Assembly (NCBI GenBank): GCA_023458415.1
Contig: JAEWZO010000019.1
Coordinates: 1 to 40,612, forward strand
Reading direction: 5' to 3'
From: Bacteroidota bacterium
GTDB taxonomy: Bacteria; Bacteroidota; Bacteroidia; Flavobacteriales; Weeksellaceae
Length of the DNA stretch: 40,612 bases
Shown here: piece by piece, positions 40,540-40,612 of the stretch
Layout of the letters: every line of letters begins with the position of its first letter
Position numbering within the stretch: position 1 is the first letter of the stretch
Program-made: the position numbers and the translations under genes
Notes under the pieces: generated by a model
What the model was told of the DNA's origin: nothing
Databases searched by the model: none
What the model saw: the letters and a program-made list of their open reading frames with translations, nothing else

Positions 40540-40612
40540 CAGAAATACAACACAACGAAACCGACAAAAAATTTGAAATTTTTCAGGACGGAAAATCCGC
40601 CGGTTTTATGAC
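40536..40612 (+). CDS. Small GNAT acetyltransferase, N-terminal part (runs off window)
   Basis: Starts MTEIQHNETDKKFEIFQDGK and ends ...SAGFM at the window edge. The opening, a short N-terminus followed by F-E-I-F-x-D-G-K-x-A-G-F-M, matches the first strands of YjdJ/NATD1-like GNATs (F-x-L-x-x-x-G-x-x-A-x-I), the same type as the broken gene at 38851. It overlaps the OsmC stop as ATGA, so it is translationally coupled. Only 25 codons are visible, so the call rests on the start pattern and context. Confidence 0.6.
   Translation, partial: MTEIQHNETDKKFEIFQDGKSAGFM

Noticed and set aside
1..40612. tRNA/rRNA genes, CRISPR arrays, insertion sequences, prophage or a replication origin
   Set aside because: I looked for clover-leaf, repeat-spacer, transposase, integrase and DnaA-box patterns on both strands by eye and found none that I could support.

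Overview
The window looks like ordinary chromosome from a Bacteroidota bacterium of the class Flavobacteriia, most like the Chryseobacterium/Kaistella group (Weeksellaceae). The grounds are an AT-rich genome, many genes preceded by the Bacteroidota -7 promoter box TAnnTTTG with no clear Shine-Dalgarno sequence, and family content typical of that group (GH13 lipoprotein, DUF2461, DUF3108, YceI lipoprotein, HipA-like kinase with DUF3037, TrxR-like ferredoxin reductase, CASTOR/POLLUX-type channel, clade 3 catalase). The genus is inferred, not proven. I see no rRNA, tRNA, CRISPR array, prophage or insertion sequence.

Layout. 0-3.3 kb: start of a DEAD-box RNA helicase, a frameshifted SnoaL-like gene, a DUF2461 gene and a GH13 amylase-like lipoprotein. 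3.4-9.8 kb: a surface-glycan block with a Wzx-like flippase, then on the minus strand an AGCS sodium:amino-acid symporter, a GT2 glycosyltransferase, an exported amidohydrolase and a second glycosyltransferase; the last three are joined by stop/start overlaps. 9.9-17 kb: polA and pcrA/uvrD (minus strand) flanking a plus-strand HipA-like kinase/DUF3037 pair, then a cold-shock-domain gene with a long leader. 17.2-24.6 kb: a small orphan ORF, secG, recR with a glycosyltransferase, a LURP-one-related gene with an exported protein, a PepD-type dipeptidase, a ferredoxin/ferredoxin reductase operon and a DUF3108 gene. 24.7-32.7 kb: pheS, a YceI lipoprotein, an orphan ABC ATPase, yjdM, an RsmB-like methyltransferase, asnB and an MFS drug-type exporter. 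32.7-40.6 kb: a stress-type block with a CASTOR/POLLUX-like channel gene, catalase, an LLM flavoprotein, two pirins, OsmC and two small GNAT acetyltransferases.

The last block stands out. Three of its genes (channel, first GNAT, second pirin) are broken by in-frame stops, five in all, while the rest of each reading frame is well preserved; the GNAT also has a poly-A frameshift. Their neighbours are intact. The broken pirin and GNAT have intact relatives within 2 kb, which suggests relaxed selection on duplicated functions. In the same block the LLM gene and the intact pirin share a 22-bp upstream sequence (20 of 22 identical) exactly 20 nt before the -7 box in both cases, which points to a shared regulator.

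Other observations: five genes (polA, the HipA-like kinase, recR, the ABC ATPase and the MFS exporter) have the -7 box exactly 4 nt before the ATG, predicting leaderless or near-leaderless mRNAs. The HipA-like/DUF3037 pair is the best candidate here for an undescribed two-protein system. There is also a possible small RNA between the ABC ATPase and yjdM, and a palindromic operator candidate before asnB.
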